A stretch of 21,831 nucleotides of DNA from Bacillota bacterium (GTDB lineage Bacteria > Bacillota > Clostridia > Christensenellales > Aristaeellaceae), in assembly GCA_023459675.1 (NCBI GenBank), contig JAEWTC010000086.1:1-21831 (forward strand), given 5' to 3'. A model generated the notes under the pieces. That model saw only the letters and a list, made by a program, of their open reading frames with translations, searched no databases and was not told the origin of the DNA. The translations under genes were made by a program, and so were the position numbers. Shown here in pieces: positions 1 to 7,859 of the stretch. How positions within the stretch are numbered: the first letter of the stretch is position 1; each line of letters begins with the position of its first letter.

Positions 1-636
1 TACGCCGATCTGATCGCCATGCGCCACCCCAAGGAAGGCGCGCCCGCGGTGGCGGCGGCGTTTTCGCCGGTGCCTGTGATCAACGCTGGCGACGGCGGCC
101 ACCATCACCCCACGCAGACCCTGGCCGATCTGCTAACCATCCGGCGGGAAAAGGGCCGTTTGAACCAGCTGGTGATCGGCCTGTGCGGCGATTTGCAGTT
201 CGGGCGCACCGTGCACAGCCTGATGAACGCCATGGCGCGGTACAAGTCCATCCGCTTCGTGCTGATCTCGCCCGAGGAGCTGCGCATCCCCGAATATCTG
301 CGCGAGGGAATGAAAGCCGCTGGCGTTCCGTTTACTGAGGTAGAGCGTCTGGAAGATGTGATCGGGACGCTGGACATCCTCTACATGACCCGCGTGCAGA
401 AGGAGCGCTTTTTCAACGAAGCGGATTACGTGCGCCTGAAGGACAGCTATATTCTGACCACGGACAAGCTGAAACCCGCCCGCAAGGATTTGAGCATTCT
501 CCACCCGCTGCCGCGCGTCAACGAAATTAGCGTGGCGGTTGACAAAGACCCCCGCGCCTGCTACTTTAAACAAATGCTCTACGGCAAGCACATGCGCCAG
601 GCGCTGATCCTGAAACTCATGGAGGCGGCCCAATGA
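1..636 (+). CDS. pyrB: Aspartate carbamoyltransferase catalytic subunit, 3' part
   Basis: This is the C-terminal 211 residues of the enzyme that joins carbamoyl phosphate and L-aspartate in the second step of pyrimidine synthesis. The frame is open from base 1, so the N-terminal third, about 100 residues by comparison with the 311-residue E. coli enzyme and carrying the carbamoyl-phosphate STRT motif, lies outside the window. The visible part has the family motifs MRHP, NAGDG followed by HPTQTL, GDLQFGRTVHSL, LYMTRVQKER and HPLPRV. The stop codon shares an ATGA with the start of the next gene, pyrI, as expected for two subunits made in fixed ratio. No promoter is visible because it must lie upstream. 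The identification is very secure. Confidence 0.97.
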   Translation, partial: YADLIAMRHPKEGAPAVAAAFSPVPVINAGDGGHHHPTQTLADLLTIRREKGRLNQLVIGLCGDLQFGRTVHSLMNAMARYKSIRFVLISPEELRIPEYLREGMKAAGVPFTEVERLEDVIGTLDILYMTRVQKERFFNEADYVRLKDSYILTTDKLKPARKDLSILHPLPRVNEISVAVDKDPRACYFKQMLYGKHMRQALILKLMEAAQ

Positions 637-1058
637 ACATCAACGAAATTCAAGACGGGTATGTGATCGATCACATCCACGCCGGCCGCGCCATGCGCAT
701 CTACCGGCATCTGGGGCTGGACAAGCTGGATTGCTCTGTCGCCATCATCAAAAACGCGAAATCCGCGCGCATGGGGCGCAAGGACATCATCAAGATCGAC
801 GAGCTGATCCCGCTCAACGTGGAGATCATCAGCTCCATCGATTCAGGCGCGACCGTGAACACCATCCAAAACGGCGTACTGATCCACAAACAGCGCCTTT
901 CCGTTCCCGAGCGCGTGATCAACGTTATGCGCTGCAAAAACCCGCGCTGCATCACGCAGACGGAACAGGAAATCGAGCATGTTTTCGTGCTTGCGAACCG
1001 GGAAAAGCTCACCTACCGCTGCCTGTACTGCGATACGCTGCATAAGCCCGAGGACTGA
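633..1058 (+). CDS. pyrI: Aspartate carbamoyltransferase regulatory subunit
   Basis: A 141-residue protein of the PyrI family, which binds nucleotide effectors and holds catalytic trimers together in class B aspartate carbamoyltransferases. The N-terminal nucleotide-binding domain shows the usual IDHI..G.A and KNAKS.RMGRKDIIKI segments. The C-terminal zinc domain has its four cysteines at about residues 101, 106, 130 and 133 (CKNPRC and CLYC). The start overlaps the pyrB stop by four bases (ATGA), which implies translational coupling. The length is slightly below the roughly 153 residues of E. coli PyrI, mainly at the N terminus. By family knowledge its presence predicts an allosterically regulated holoenzyme; the effectors cannot be read from sequence. 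Confidence 0.96.
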   Translation: MNINEIQDGYVIDHIHAGRAMRIYRHLGLDKLDCSVAIIKNAKSARMGRKDIIKIDELIPLNVEIISSIDSGATVNTIQNGVLIHKQRLSVPERVINVMRCKNPRCITQTEQEIEHVFVLANREKLTYRCLYCDTLHKPED

Positions 1059-1073
1059 AAACGGGAGGTACTC

Positions 1074-2939
1074 TTGAAACGCCGATTGTTGCGCACGCTT
1101 TGTTCCCTGTTCCTGCTGGCGGCGTTTTTGATGACGCCTCCAATGGGTTTTGCCACCGTGCTGCCCGCGCAAAGCGCGCCGGCCGCGGATCTTCCCGCCG
1201 CACAGGGCCTGATGCCCGAACAGCTTCGGGTGCTGCTGTCGCGCCTTTCGATCACCACGCAGGCGGACATTGAAATCAGCGGCGCGTACGGCATGGATTT
1301 CGGGGGGCTTTCGTTTCTATTCCCCGCCGGGAGCCGCATCACTGTGCTGCTGATCGACGGCCTTCTCTACGTGGAATACCAGGGACTGCGGCTAGGCGGC
1401 AATACGGCGCTGACGCTGACGCGGTTCCGGCGCGAGGACGGCGGGGAAAACGGGCTGCGGTTTACGGGGCTCTCCACGTCGCTGTACGAGGGAAGCCTAT
1501 CGCTATCGGTGAAGGACGGCGTGATCCGCCCCATACTTTCGATCGGCGTAGAGGATTACCTGCTGGGCGTGGTGCCCTACGAAATGAGCGAATCCTTCCC
1601 GCTGGAAGCGCTGAAGGCACAGGCCGTGGCCGCGCGCACCTATGCCGTGCGAAAGGCGCAGGGGAATGCCGCCGCCGAGTATGACCTTGTGGACACCACC
1701 AACGATCAGGTGTTCAAGGGCAGGCAGTTCAGCGACGTCCGCATCGCGGAGGCTGTGCAGGCAACCGCCGGCGTGTGCGCGTTCTATAACGGCGGCCTGG
1801 CGACGTGCTACTACGGCTCCTCCAACGGCGGGCAGACGGAGCTTGCGGATAACTACTGGGGCCCGGGCGGCGATACGGGGTACCTGGATATGCGCGACGA
1901 CCCCTATGATCTGGAAAACCCGCACAGCGTGGTGCGTACCGCCGTGCTGCCAAAGGCGGCGTCGGCGCCGGAGCAAACGCCCTACGGTTTGCGCGCGCTG
2001 GTTGCCGAAACGCTCAGGGACACGCTGGTTGCGCAGGGGTACGATGTATCGGGCGAGAGCCTGCGAATCGACACCATCCAATCCGTTACCGTGGACACGC
2101 CGGAATTTGCCGCGCCTTCGCGGTTGTATACGCTGTTCCATATCACGCTGACCTATTCCGCGCGCACGCGCACCGACCCGGTGCAAAATACCGATGCGCC
2201 GCGCGCCTCCGTCCTCGGCGATCAGGTGGAAGTCAGCCTCTTCACCGCGCCGCCCACGGCAGCAGCCACGGCCCCGGCGTTCAGCCCTGCGCCAGCCCCC
2301 ACCGAAACCGCGGCGCCTACGCCGACGCCTGCGCCCGTTTACGGCCCGTTTATCGCCGCGGGTGAGGCGGTCACGCTCACCCTGCCGATCGTTCCGGACG
2401 TGGAAAAAGCCCTTGACCTGAGCATCAACCTTTACGGAAAAGAGCTGTGGACGGTCACCGAAACCACAGACTCGTTTGTTGTGGAAGCCCGCCGTTTCGG
2501 CCACGGCGTGGGCATGAGCCAGTACGGCGCGGAGCAGATGGCAGGCGCGTACGGCCTGTTGTACACGGATATTCTCGCCTTCTACTACCCCGGCGTGACC
2601 CTGATGCGCTACCCCAACGTAACTGTAACACTGCCCGAGGTTTCCTCCGTATTCACCCAGCCTGCTGACCCGCCGCCTTCCCCCACGCCGCGCCCCACCC
2701 TGATGCCCCAGACCCAAACGGCGGCCGAGGGGCAGTGGACCGCCAAGGTGGCAAACATCGGCGAGAACTCGTGGCTGAACCTGCGGGCGGAGCCGAACCT
2801 TTCCTCGGAAATCCTGATGCTTCTCTATAAGGATCAGCCGCTTCTGGTGCTGGAGCGTATGCCGCAGGAAGGCTGGGTGCGGGTCAAGACCGACGCCGTA
2901 GAAGGCTATGTGATGGAAGAGTTTTTACAGCAGGATTAA
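1074..2939 (+). CDS. SpoIID/LytB-domain protein with C-terminal SH3 domain
   Basis: A 621-residue exported protein that resembles the sporulation lytic transglycosylase SpoIID and its relative LytB. The TTG start is chosen because GGAGG lies five bases upstream and a basic, hydrophobic signal peptide follows (residues 1-28). The SpoIID core begins near residue 155, with VPYEM (E170 matches the catalytic Glu of SpoIID) and ALKAQAVAARTYA at 178-191, followed by SSNGGQTE. The hallmark FGHGVGMSQYGA is at 475-486. An Ala/Pro/Thr-rich stretch at about 392-422 interrupts the core, and a Pro-rich linker at 529-548 leads to an SH3-like domain (about 557-619) that probably binds the cell wall. The protein is much longer than the roughly 340 residues of B. 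subtilis SpoIID, so it may be a vegetative wall hydrolase and not the engulfment enzyme. It follows pyrI by 15 bases. Confidence 0.9.
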   Translation: MKRRLLRTLCSLFLLAAFLMTPPMGFATVLPAQSAPAADLPAAQGLMPEQLRVLLSRLSITTQADIEISGAYGMDFGGLSFLFPAGSRITVLLIDGLLYVEYQGLRLGGNTALTLTRFRREDGGENGLRFTGLSTSLYEGSLSLSVKDGVIRPILSIGVEDYLLGVVPYEMSESFPLEALKAQAVAARTYAVRKAQGNAAAEYDLVDTTNDQVFKGRQFSDVRIAEAVQATAGVCAFYNGGLATCYYGSSNGGQTELADNYWGPGGDTGYLDMRDDPYDLENPHSVVRTAVLPKAASAPEQTPYGLRALVAETLRDTLVAQGYDVSGESLRIDTIQSVTVDTPEFAAPSRLYTLFHITLTYSARTRTDPVQNTDAPRASVLGDQVEVSLFTAPPTAAATAPAFSPAPAPTETAAPTPTPAPVYGPFIAAGEAVTLTLPIVPDVEKALDLSINLYGKELWTVTETTDSFVVEARRFGHGVGMSQYGAEQMAGAYGLLYTDILAFYYPGVTLMRYPNVTVTLPEVSSVFTQPADPPPSPTPRPTLMPQTQTAAEGQWTAKVANIGENSWLNLRAEPNLSSEILMLLYKDQPLLVLERMPQEGWVRVKTDAVEGYVMEEFLQQD

Positions 2940-2985
2940 CGGTTATCCCAAACCCCGGAATATAAACAGTAAGGTTGTGATTCCC

Positions 2986-3600
2986 ATGCTGCTCATCGGC
3001 ATTTGCGGCGCAAGCGGAAGCGGAAAAAGCACGCTGGCGCAGGAATTGAAAACGGCGATCGGCGACGGCTGCATGATTGTGAACCATGACAGCTATTACC
3101 GGGATTTTCCGAATTTGAGCTTCCCCGAGCGCGCGCGGCAAAACTACGACGAGCCGGGGATTTTTGACCACGACCTGTTTTTAAACGATATCACGGCGCT
3201 GCTTTCCGGCACGCCCATCACCCGCAAGGCGTACGACTACTCCATTCACCGCCGCGCGGACCACGAGAACGAATGGATCACGCCCGGCGACGTGTGCATC
3301 GTGGAGGGCATCCACGTGTTTCACGATCCCAGGCTGTGCGAGAAGATGTTTTTGAAGCTCTACATGAGCGTGGAAACGGACATCTGCCTGCTGCGGCGCA
3401 TCGAGCGGGACATCAACGAGCGCGGCCGCAGCATCGACAACATTTCCGCGCAGTACCTGACCACCGTCAAACCCATGTATAACCAATACATCCGCAACTA
3501 CATCGAGCTTGCGGATGTGATTGTGGCCAACGGAGGCCGCAACGCGCGGATTGTGGATATACTCGCGGGTTATGTGCGCGACACGCTCAGCGCGTCATGA
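2986..3600 (+). CDS. udk: Uridine kinase
   Basis: A 204-residue P-loop kinase that phosphorylates uridine and cytidine to their monophosphates in pyrimidine salvage. The Walker A motif GASGSGKS is at residues 8-15. The family signature continues with NHDSYYRD, NYDEP, VEGI and the lid region RRIERDINERGRS, and closely follows E. coli Udk. I prefer the ATG at 2986 with AAGG 11 bases upstream. A GTG at 2977 would add three residues but sits only two bases from the same weak ribosome binding site. The gene follows the SpoIID-like gene by 46 bases with no clear promoter or terminator between, so it may belong to the pyrBI transcript. It ends in TCATGA, where its stop abuts that of the opposing phosphorylase gene. 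Confidence 0.93.
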   Translation: MLLIGICGASGSGKSTLAQELKTAIGDGCMIVNHDSYYRDFPNLSFPERARQNYDEPGIFDHDLFLNDITALLSGTPITRKAYDYSIHRRADHENEWITPGDVCIVEGIHVFHDPRLCEKMFLKLYMSVETDICLLRRIERDINERGRSIDNISAQYLTTVKPMYNQYIRNYIELADVIVANGGRNARIVDILAGYVRDTLSAS

Positions 3601-4413
3601 AATGTTGCCGATGATCCCGTCCAGAAGCTGGGCGAATACGTGTTTCACACGCTTGCCCGCCTCGATGACCTCGTACATATCCAACTCCTGATCCAGTATG
3701 CCCGCCGCCATGTTGGTGATGCAGCTGATCCCTAAAACCTTCAGCCCGCTGTGCCTGCCCACGATGATCTCCGGCACGGTGGACATTCCCACCGCGTCCG
3801 CGCCCAGCACGCGCAGGGCGCGTATTTCGGCGGGCGTTTCATAGCTGGGGCCGGAAAGCCAGCAGTACACGCCCTGCTGCAGCGGGAGGCCGAGCTCCGC
3901 CGCGGTGTTGTTCGCGAGCTTTTTCAGCTGCGGGTCCAGCGCGTAGGTCATGTCCGGGAAGCGCGGGCCGAACTCGCCGAGGTTTGGGCCGATGAGGGGG
4001 TTGCGGCCGGACAGGTTGATGACGTCGTCGATCAGCATCAGGCAGCCCTGCGGGAACGATGTGTTGATCCCGCCTGCAGCATTGGTCAGCAGCAGGGTTT
4101 TCACGCCGAGCCGCGCCATCACGCGCACGGGCATGGTGACTTCCTCCATGGAGTAGCCTTCGTAGGCGTGGAAACGCCCCTGCATCACATACACGCGCTT
4201 GCCGTTCAAATCGCCCGCGTGCCAGTTGCCCGCGTGGCCTTCCACCGTGGAAACGGGGAAGTGCGGGATCTCGCCGTAAGGCAGGGTTTTTCTGTTTTGC
4301 AGCCGCTCGGCGTAATCGCCCAGGCCGCTGCCAAGCACCACGGCGATCTCCGCCGTACCGCAGGCGCGGCGGATGGCTTCCGCCGCGTGATCTACTTTTT
4401 CCAAATAAGTCAT
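3595..4413 (-). CDS. punA: Purine nucleoside phosphorylase (trimeric type)
   Basis: A 272-residue enzyme of the trimeric PNP-I family, which splits inosine and guanosine (and deoxy forms) with phosphate to give the base and (deoxy)ribose 1-phosphate. Motifs seen: VVLGSGLG at 26-32 and GHAG at 59-62 for phosphate binding, QGRFHAYEG at 78-86, the family signature SGPSYETPAE at 187-196, STVPE at 211-215 and ITNMAAG at 232-238 for base recognition. A GGAGGA sits seven bases before the ATG and lies just downstream of the deoB stop. The two genes are 12 bases apart and surely co-transcribed, so that phosphopentomutase uses the sugar phosphate this enzyme releases. pupG is the Bacillus name for the same family. 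Confidence 0.95.
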   Translation of the reverse strand: MTYLEKVDHAAEAIRRACGTAEIAVVLGSGLGDYAERLQNRKTLPYGEIPHFPVSTVEGHAGNWHAGDLNGKRVYVMQGRFHAYEGYSMEEVTMPVRVMARLGVKTLLLTNAAGGINTSFPQGCLMLIDDVINLSGRNPLIGPNLGEFGPRFPDMTYALDPQLKKLANNTAAELGLPLQQGVYCWLSGPSYETPAEIRALRVLGADAVGMSTVPEIIVGRHSGLKVLGISCITNMAAGILDQELDMYEVIEAGKRVKHVFAQLLDGIIGNIS

Positions 4414-4425
4414 TGTTTGTTCCTC

Positions 4426-5586
4426 CTATTTAAGTAACCCGGCGAAAGATTCTGCGCCGAAACGCTGCGGGATGCCGAATAGTTCGGCGATCGTCGCGGC
4501 GATATCGGCAAACGAGCTGCGCGTGCCAAGGGGCGTGAACGAACGCATACGCCTGGACCACGCGAGGATCGGGGCGTGCTCGCGGGTATGGTCGGTGCCG
4601 GCAAAGGTGGGGTCGCAGCCGTGATCGGCGGTGATAAGAAACAGGTCGTCCTCCCGGGCGATGGCCTGTGCCTGCCCCAGCATCTGGTCAAACGCCTCCA
4701 GCGCTTCGGCATAGGCTTTGGTATCGCGCCGGTGGCCGTAGAGCATATCAAAATCCACGAGGTTGATGAACGAAAGGCCGTGAAAATCCCGCCGCATGAG
4801 CCGCATCCACTCCTCCATGCAGGCGGCGTTGCCCGCGGAATGCACGCTTTCCGTAAGCCCCCGGTGCGCGAAAATATCCTCGATCTTGCCGATGCCGATC
4901 GTCAGAATTCCGTGTTCCTGCAAGGCGTCCAGAATGGTGGGCGCTGGCGGCACGACGCTGAAATCCCGCCGGCCCTTGGTGCGCGTGAACGCGCCTTTTT
5001 GGCGTCCGATAAACGGGCGCGCAATGACGCGGCCCACGTTATGCTCCCCGCGCAGCATGTTTCGCGCGGTTTCGCACCACGCGTAAAGCGTTTCCAGCGG
5101 GATAATCTCCTCGTTGCAGGCGATCTGGAACACGCTGTCCGCCGAGGTGTACACGATGGGAACCCCCGTGCGCAGGTGTTCCTCGCCCAGCTCCTCCAAA
5201 ATCGCGGTGCCGCTGGAAGCGTAGTTGCCCAGCGTTTTGCGGCCGATGGCCTTTTCAAAATCAGCGATCACATCCGCCGGGAAACCGTCCGGGTAGGTTG
5301 GAAACGGCTGCGCCAGCCGTACGCCCGCCATTTCCCAGTGGCCGGTGGTGGTATCCTTGCCGGGACTTTTCTCCACGGCGCGCCCGGCGGCGCCCACGGC
5401 CTTTGCAGGCGGCGCGCAGGGCATGGTATCGATCGAGCACAGCCCCATGCGCATGAGGTTGGGAAGGCTTGGGTTCTCCGCCTCCAGCACATGCCGGAGG
5501 GTGTTCGCCCCTACGTCGCCGTATTGGGCAGCGTCGGGCAGCTCGCCCGCGCCTACGGAATCCAGAACGATTAAAAAGATACGCAT
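4426..5586 (-). CDS. deoB: Phosphopentomutase
   Basis: A 386-residue metalloenzyme of the alkaline-phosphatase superfamily that interconverts (deoxy)ribose 1-phosphate and 5-phosphate. The family landmarks are clear: VLDSVGAGELPDA at 7-19 (metal ligand D9), KDTTTGHWE at 77-85 holding the catalytic phosphothreonine, NLVDFDMLYGHRRD at 275-288, ADHGCDP at 320-326 and the HTREHAP metal site at 333-339. The ATG at 5586 is preferred over one 24 bases upstream because AGAGGTG stands eight bases before it, inside the longer reading frame. The stop is TAG. The gene is the first of the deoB-PNP pair, and a TACAAT -10 box lies in the 70-base gap from the HD-domain gene. Confidence 0.96.
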   Translation of the reverse strand: MRIFLIVLDSVGAGELPDAAQYGDVGANTLRHVLEAENPSLPNLMRMGLCSIDTMPCAPPAKAVGAAGRAVEKSPGKDTTTGHWEMAGVRLAQPFPTYPDGFPADVIADFEKAIGRKTLGNYASSGTAILEELGEEHLRTGVPIVYTSADSVFQIACNEEIIPLETLYAWCETARNMLRGEHNVGRVIARPFIGRQKGAFTRTKGRRDFSVVPPAPTILDALQEHGILTIGIGKIEDIFAHRGLTESVHSAGNAACMEEWMRLMRRDFHGLSFINLVDFDMLYGHRRDTKAYAEALEAFDQMLGQAQAIAREDDLFLITADHGCDPTFAGTDHTREHAPILAWSRRMRSFTPLGTRSSFADIAATIAELFGIPQRFGAESFAGLLK

Positions 5587-5624
5587 CGCAAATTCACCTC
5601 TTCCGTACACAAAACCCTGCCTGT

Positions 5625-5653
5625 ATTGTACACCCTTTTACGGACAAAGGAAA
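5625..5653 (-). promoter_or_regulatory. Possible deoB promoter
   Basis: On the minus strand TTTCCT (5648-5653) and TACAAT (5625-5630) are 17 bases apart, placing transcription start about 30 bases before the deoB start codon. The -10 box is good, with five of six consensus bases. The -35 box is weak, with three of six. The same GTGTACAAT occurs in the promoter of the HD-domain gene upstream. Read-through from that gene is an alternative source of deoB mRNA because no terminator is visible between them. Confidence 0.45.
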
Positions 5654-5656
5654 CGT

Positions 5657-6151
5657 TCAAACCTGCCCTCCGCCGTACAGCGCGTCCAAGAGCGCCTTGC
5701 CCGTTTCCGTGCGGAACACCTTGCGGCGGAACGCGGCGATGGCGGCGGCACTCATCGCGTCCTCATAGGCGTTGACCAGAAAATCCGCCTCGACGAGGAT
5801 TTGATAGTCCAGCCCCTCGATGTTCGCATAGGTATGGTGGCGGGCGATGAGCCAGCAAACGCGTTCGATGACGGTTTCCTCCACTTTAAGCCCGCGCAGA
5901 AGCTTCTCCGCCTCGGGCGGGCCCTCCACCTGCTGGTGCGCGCCGGACGCGCTTCCGTACTTCGCCTCGCTGCTGCGGATGCCGATATCGTGCGTCAGCG
6001 CCGCGATTTCCAACACGGCGCGCGTATCCGCGTCCAGGTTTTCCCCGTGCGCGATGGCCTGCGCAAAGCCGTACACCTTCAGGAAATGGTGTACCCGGCG
6101 CGGGTCCCCGCGGTAGTACGCAATCATCGCCAGCATCACTTGCCCGGTCAT
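5657..6151 (-). CDS. HD-domain phosphohydrolase family protein
   Basis: A 164-residue single-domain HD protein of a family common in Clostridia. The HD-superfamily metal ligands are seen in order: His21 or His22 (VHHFLKV), His54-Asp55 (LTHDIG), a His pair at 105-106 (ARHHTY) and Asp123 (EADFLVN). Such proteins are usually phosphohydrolases, but the substrate of this family is unknown to me. The ATG at 6151 is chosen because GGGGGA lies five bases upstream. A GTG 33 bases further out (6184) falls inside the promoter. The gene precedes deoB by 70 bases on the same strand, so a nucleotide-linked role is possible but is only a guess from position. Confidence 0.85.
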   Translation of the reverse strand: MTGQVMLAMIAYYRGDPRRVHHFLKVYGFAQAIAHGENLDADTRAVLEIAALTHDIGIRSSEAKYGSASGAHQQVEGPPEAEKLLRGLKVEETVIERVCWLIARHHTYANIEGLDYQILVEADFLVNAYEDAMSAAAIAAFRRKVFRTETGKALLDALYGGGQV

Positions 6152-6175
6152 CCAAATCCCCCGCTTTCCGCTTCC

Positions 6176-6204
6176 ATTGTACACAATGCGGCGGTTTCTG
6201 CAAA
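6176..6204 (-). promoter_or_regulatory. Promoter of the HD-domain gene
   Basis: Minus-strand TTTGCA (6199-6204) and TACAAT (6176-6181) are spaced by 17 bases, with four and five consensus matches. The predicted start lies about 17-20 bases before the ATG at 6151. The -10 box is the left half of a hyphenated inverted repeat, CATTGT-AC-ACAATG (6175-6188), which could be an operator. Confidence 0.55.
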
Positions 6205-6218
6205 GCCCGTTCCCGAGG

Positions 6219-6247
6219 TTTACTTTTCGGGCGTTCCAGCGTACACT
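6219..6247 (+). promoter_or_regulatory. Possible promoter of the THUMP methyltransferase gene
   Basis: Plus-strand TTTACT (6219-6224) and TACACT (6242-6247) are 17 bases apart, each with four of six consensus bases. Transcription would start near 6254, giving a leader of about 16 bases that holds only the GGAGG at 6259-6263. It is divergent from the HD-gene promoter, which is 15 bases away. Confidence 0.4.
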
Positions 6248-6269
6248 GAAGGAGAATTGGAGGAGTATG

Positions 6270-7376
6270 ATGGACTATACATTTCTCGCTGCGGCGGCAT
6301 TCGGGCTGGAAGGCGTCGTAGCGTCGGAACTCAGGCATATGCAGATCACCGTGAAGGCCGAAACGGGCGGGGCGCGTTTCACGGGCAGCCTTGCGGACGC
6401 TTTCCGCGCCAATTTGTGGCTGAAAACGGCCGACCGCGTGCTGATGGTGCTTTCCGAGGGCGAAGCCACGACGTTTGAGGATCTGTTTCAGGCGGTCTAC
6501 CGCATCCCGTGGGAAACCTATATGAAGCCGGACGCGGCCATCCTGGTGAGCGGCAAGTGCGTGCGAAGCCAGCTGATGAGCGTGCGCGACTGCCAATCCG
6601 TGGCCAAGAAGGCCATCGTGCAAAGATTGATGGACAAACACCGCGTAGCCGCGCTGCCGGAAACCGGCGTGCCGTACCCTGTGGACGTCGCCCTGCATTC
6701 CGACCGCCTGCGCGTGACCCTGGACATGAGCGGCGACGCGCTGAACCGGCGCGGCTACCGCACGTGGAACGGCGAAGCGCCGCTGCGGGAAACGCTTGCG
6801 GCGGCGATGGTTTCGCTTTCCCCGTGGAAACCCGAGCTTCCCTTGTACGACCCCTGCTGCGGCACGGGCACGATCCTCATCGAGGCGGCGTTTCGCGCCA
6901 CCAACCGCGCAAGCGGCATAAAGCGCAGTTTCGCGTGCGAACGCTACCCCTTTATGCCCGCCGAAGCCATGCGGGAAATCCGCCGGGAAGCCGAGGCCGC
7001 TTATGCGCCGGAAACCGCGTTCAGCATCGGCGGCAGCGATATCGACGCCGACGCCGTGCATCTTTGCGACAAGCACACCGCGCAGGCGGGGTTTGCCTAC
7101 CGCATTCCCGCGGACGTGCAGGATCTGCGCACGCTGCAGCTGCCGCAGGAGAAGGGCGTGTTTTTATGCAACCCGCCCTACGGCGAACGGATGTCCGACC
7201 GCGACAGCTGCCACGCGCTGTACCGCGAGCTTGGCAACCTGTTGAAACGCCACCCCGGCTGGCAGCTGGGGGCGCTCAGCTCCGACCCGGCGTTCGAGCG
7301 GTTTTTCGGCCGCCGCGCGGCGCAAAAACGCCGCCTGTACAACGGGCGGCTGGAGTGCGAGCTGTTTATTTTCTAA
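6270..7376 (+). CDS. THUMP-domain class I SAM-dependent rRNA methyltransferase
   Basis: A 368-residue protein resembling B. subtilis YpsC and the N-terminal (RlmL) half of E. coli RlmKL, which makes N2-methylguanosine in 23S rRNA. The N-terminal ferredoxin-like plus THUMP part covers about residues 1-155. The Rossmann methyltransferase part has the SAM-binding DPCCGTGT at 194-201, an acidic GSDID at 255-259 and the catalytic NPPYGER at 301-307 typical of base N-methyltransferases. Two adjacent ATGs are possible; 6270 is preferred because GGAGG is six bases upstream (three for the ATG at 6267). It ends 12 bases from the opposing rimI stop with no clear terminator. The exact target nucleotide is inferred from family, not shown. 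Confidence 0.9.
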   Translation: MDYTFLAAAAFGLEGVVASELRHMQITVKAETGGARFTGSLADAFRANLWLKTADRVLMVLSEGEATTFEDLFQAVYRIPWETYMKPDAAILVSGKCVRSQLMSVRDCQSVAKKAIVQRLMDKHRVAALPETGVPYPVDVALHSDRLRVTLDMSGDALNRRGYRTWNGEAPLRETLAAAMVSLSPWKPELPLYDPCCGTGTILIEAAFRATNRASGIKRSFACERYPFMPAEAMREIRREAEAAYAPETAFSIGGSDIDADAVHLCDKHTAQAGFAYRIPADVQDLRTLQLPQEKGVFLCNPPYGERMSDRDSCHALYRELGNLLKRHPGWQLGALSSDPAFERFFGRRAAQKRRLYNGRLECELFIF

Positions 7377-7388
7377 TCCGGCGGGGCG

Positions 7389-7859
7389 CTATTCGCTGAA
7401 GTCCTCCTCGACGGGCGGCATGTGCGAAAGCACCATCAGCAGCGCGTCCTCGTTGTTGTCCGGGTAATAGCGTTTGCGCACGCCCACCGCCTCAAACCCC
7501 AGCTTGCGGTAGAGCTCCTGGGCGATGAGGTTGGACTTGCGGACCTCCAGCGTCATATACTGCACGCCGAAATTCGCGGCGTACTGGATAAGCGCCTGCG
7601 TAAGCGCTTTGCCGATGCCCTGCCCGCGGTACGCATGTTTCACGGCGATGTTGGTGATATGGGCTTCCTCAAAAATCAGCCACGCGCCCGCGTACCCCAA
7701 TATTTCCCCGCCGCCGCCCTCCGCAACGAGGTAACGCGCCGCGGGGTTTTCGTTCATCTCATGATGAAAGCTGGCTTCCGGCCACGGCACGGAAAAGGTG
7801 TCCAGCTCGATTTCGAACACGGCCTTCACGTCGGCCCCGGTCATACGGCGGATGATCAT
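7389..7859 (-). CDS. rimI: Ribosomal protein N-acetyltransferase RimI family
   Basis: A 156-residue GNAT acetyltransferase. The acetyl-CoA binding motif A is ITNIAVKHAYRGQGIGKAL (68-86, with RGQGIG as the phosphate loop). Motif B follows with LEVRKSNLIAQELYRKLGF, and the C-terminal RYYPDNNEDALLM is the usual RimI ending. The E. coli enzyme acetylates the N terminus of ribosomal protein S18. The ATG at 7859 overlaps the tsaB stop by four bases (ATGA). The frame is open further upstream inside tsaB, but that extension is antisense-style shadow and not RimI. The tsaE-tsaB-rimI order is widespread in Bacillota, where tsaD commonly follows; here the next gene is convergent and unrelated. Confidence 0.93.
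   Translation of the reverse strand: MIIRRMTGADVKAVFEIELDTFSVPWPEASFHHEMNENPAARYLVAEGGGGEILGYAGAWLIFEEAHITNIAVKHAYRGQGIGKALTQALIQYAANFGVQYMTLEVRKSNLIAQELYRKLGFEAVGVRKRYYPDNNEDALLMVLSHMPPVEEDFSE

Noticed and set aside
1503..2717. 404-residue minus-strand frame inside the SpoIID-like gene
   Set aside because: It is rich in Arg, Gly and His, as expected from reading a GC-rich gene backwards, and has no start signal or family motif.
2940..2985. TATAAA in the gap before udk as a promoter
   Set aside because: No acceptable -35 box at 16-18 bases upstream; co-transcription with the preceding genes is simpler.
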